This document shows positions 6,267-7,129 of a stretch of DNA of 7,129 nt, one piece after another. The notes below the pieces were generated by a model that was not told where the DNA came from, did not search any database, and worked only from the letters and a program-made list of their open reading frames with translations. The stretch's first letter is position 1. Every line of letters begins with the position of its first letter. A program made the translations under genes and the position numbers. Source of the DNA: Bacteroidales bacterium (GTDB taxonomy: Bacteria; Bacteroidota; Bacteroidia; Bacteroidales; UBA932); NCBI GenBank assembly GCA_024681565.1, contig JAILAO010000046.1, positions 1-7,129 on the forward strand, in the 5' to 3' direction.

Positions 6267-7129
6267 TTAACCTCCGAAATTGTCATACAGAACGTTCTCC
6301 GGCGGGACGCCGAGCGAATCAAGCAGTTTGTTGACGGAGGACACCATCATCGGCGGACCGCACATGAAGTACTTGATGTCTTCGGGTGTCTCGTGATCCT
6401 TGAGGTAGGTCTCGTACATCACGTTGTGGACAAAGCCCGGAGTGTATTTGACACCGGCGGCATCCGCAGCGGGATCCGGACGGTCGAGGGCCAGGTAGAA
6501 CTTGAAGTTCGGGAATTCTTTCTCGATCTCGGCGAAGTCCTCCAGATAGAAGGCCTCCACGAGGGCGCGGGCGCCATAGAAGAAGCTGACCTTGCGGCCG
6601 GTCTTGAGCGTCCTGAAGAGTTCCATGATGTGGCTGCGGAGCGGGGCCATGCCGGCGCCGCCGCCGACGAAGATATACTCGAGGTTGTCCGGGTCGTTCT
6701 TCGGCAGGAGGAATTCTCCGTAAGGACCGCTGATCATCACCTTGTCACCCGGTTTGCGGGAGAAAACATAGGTGGACGCGATTCCCGGAGGCACGCCCGG
6801 GACGAACTTGAAGACACCCTTCGGCTGCGTACGGTCGAACGGAGGCGTCGCGATACGTACGTTGAGCTTGATGATGCCTTTCTCTCCGGGGTATGAAGCC
6901 ATGGAGTAGGCTCGAATCGTATCTTCGGGATTCGATGCGTGCAGATCGAAGAATTTGAAGCGCTCCCAGTCGCCGCGGTATTCTTCTCCGACAGCGATGT
7001 CTTTGAAGTCCAGTTCATACTTGGGAATGTCGATCTGGATGTACTCGCCGCTCTTGAATTCCAACTGCTCTCCTTCGGGAAGCTTGACGGTGAATTCTTT
7101 GATGAAGGTCGCGACATTGTCGTTGCTGA
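6267..7129 (-). CDS. nqrF: NqrF, Na+-translocating NADH:quinone reductase subunit F (N-terminus outside window)
   Basis: NADH-oxidising, membrane-associated subunit of the Na+-NQR complex; it passes electrons from NADH via FAD to its 2Fe-2S centre and on to quinone, powering sodium export. The window holds the last 286 codons; the first complete codon ends at 7127 and begins SNDNVATFIKEF. The N-terminal membrane helix and 2Fe-2S ferredoxin-like domain (about 120 residues of a family normally a little over 400) lie beyond the right edge. Visible here are the FAD-binding motif RAYSMAS (6894-6914), the NADH-domain glycine-rich motif GGGAGMAPLRSH (6630-6665), the CGPP motif (6351-6362) and the characteristic NqrF tail ending YDNFGG. 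All conserved features of the FAD and NADH domains appear intact. A terminator follows 24 bases on, consistent with nqrF being the last gene of an nqrABCDEF operon. A TTG at 7062-7064 is internal, not the start, because conserved coding sequence continues upstream of it. Confidence 0.97.
   Translation of the reverse strand, partial: SNDNVATFIKEFTVKLPEGEQLEFKSGEYIQIDIPKYELDFKDIAVGEEYRGDWERFKFFDLHASNPEDTIRAYSMASYPGEKGIIKLNVRIATPPFDRTQPKGVFKFVPGVPPGIASTYVFSRKPGDKVMISGPYGEFLLPKNDPDNLEYIFVGGGAGMAPLRSHIMELFRTLKTGRKVSFFYGARALVEAFYLEDFAEIEKEFPNFKFYLALDRPDPAADAAGVKYTPGFVHNVMYETYLKDHETPEDIKYFMCGPPMMVSSVNKLLDSLGVPPENVLYDNFGG

Noticed and set aside
6246..6896. Plus-strand open frame of about 216 codons opposite nqrF.
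   Set aside because: nqrF is unambiguous on the minus strand. The antisense product is Glu/Val/Arg-rich with no motif, and it begins just beside the terminator hairpin.
1..7129. Search by eye for CRISPR arrays, tandem repeats, tRNA genes, insertion sequence ends or a novel defence cassette.
   Set aside because: No regularly spaced direct repeats, tRNA-like cloverleaf, transposase motif or paired terminal inverted repeats were found; almost all of the sequence is explained by six genes.

Overview
The window is GC-rich chromosomal DNA that looks like a Bacteroidota (Bacteroidales-type) genome. Four things point there: a UvrA of the Bacteroidota variant, a fimbrillin-type surface protein gene, the end of an NqrF gene (Na+-translocating NADH:quinone reductase), and a TAnnTTTG promoter-like box instead of an E. 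coli-type -10. No Shine-Dalgarno-like sequences stand out, as is usual in this phylum. The GC richness would suit an Alistipes/Rikenellaceae-like or uncultured gut Bacteroidales lineage, but the genus cannot be fixed from this window.

Layout. Positions 1-4318 read on the plus strand: a uvrA missing only its first codons, then two small glycosyltransferase-like genes. These are packed as an operon, with a 4-base ATGA overlap at 2737-2740 and a 1-base gap at 3574. Positions 4281-6111 read on the minus strand: a fimbrillin-like exported protein gene (6111 to 5170), followed after 19 bases by a GT14 core-2/I-branching-type glycosyltransferase gene (5150 to 4281). The two blocks converge, and the last 38 bases of their terminal genes overlap. 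At the right edge, also on the minus strand, lies the C-terminal two thirds of nqrF (7129 to 6267). It is closed by a strong intrinsic terminator (6212-6242), which separates it from the fimbrillin/GT14 pair.

How the parts fit. UvrA is the damage-recognition ATPase of nucleotide excision repair. NqrF is the NADH-oxidising subunit of the sodium-pumping respiratory complex, and in known nqr operons it is the last gene. The three glycosyltransferase-like genes and the fimbrillin-like gene form a small surface-glycan/surface-protein patch between these two housekeeping genes. The fimbrillin-like plus GT14 pair looks like one transcription unit and raises the possibility of linked function. The plus-strand pair looks translationally coupled to uvrA, which probably reflects genome compaction rather than a repair role.

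No RNA genes, CRISPR arrays, insertion sequences or long repeats were seen. No stretch longer than 300 bases lacks a gene; the longest gap is 6112-6266. I see no clear evidence of a wholly new system. The most useful leads are the altered cysteine pattern of UvrA, the poorly characterised second glycosyltransferase-like protein, the fimbrillin-GT14 pairing, and the start and promoter ambiguity of the fimbrillin gene.
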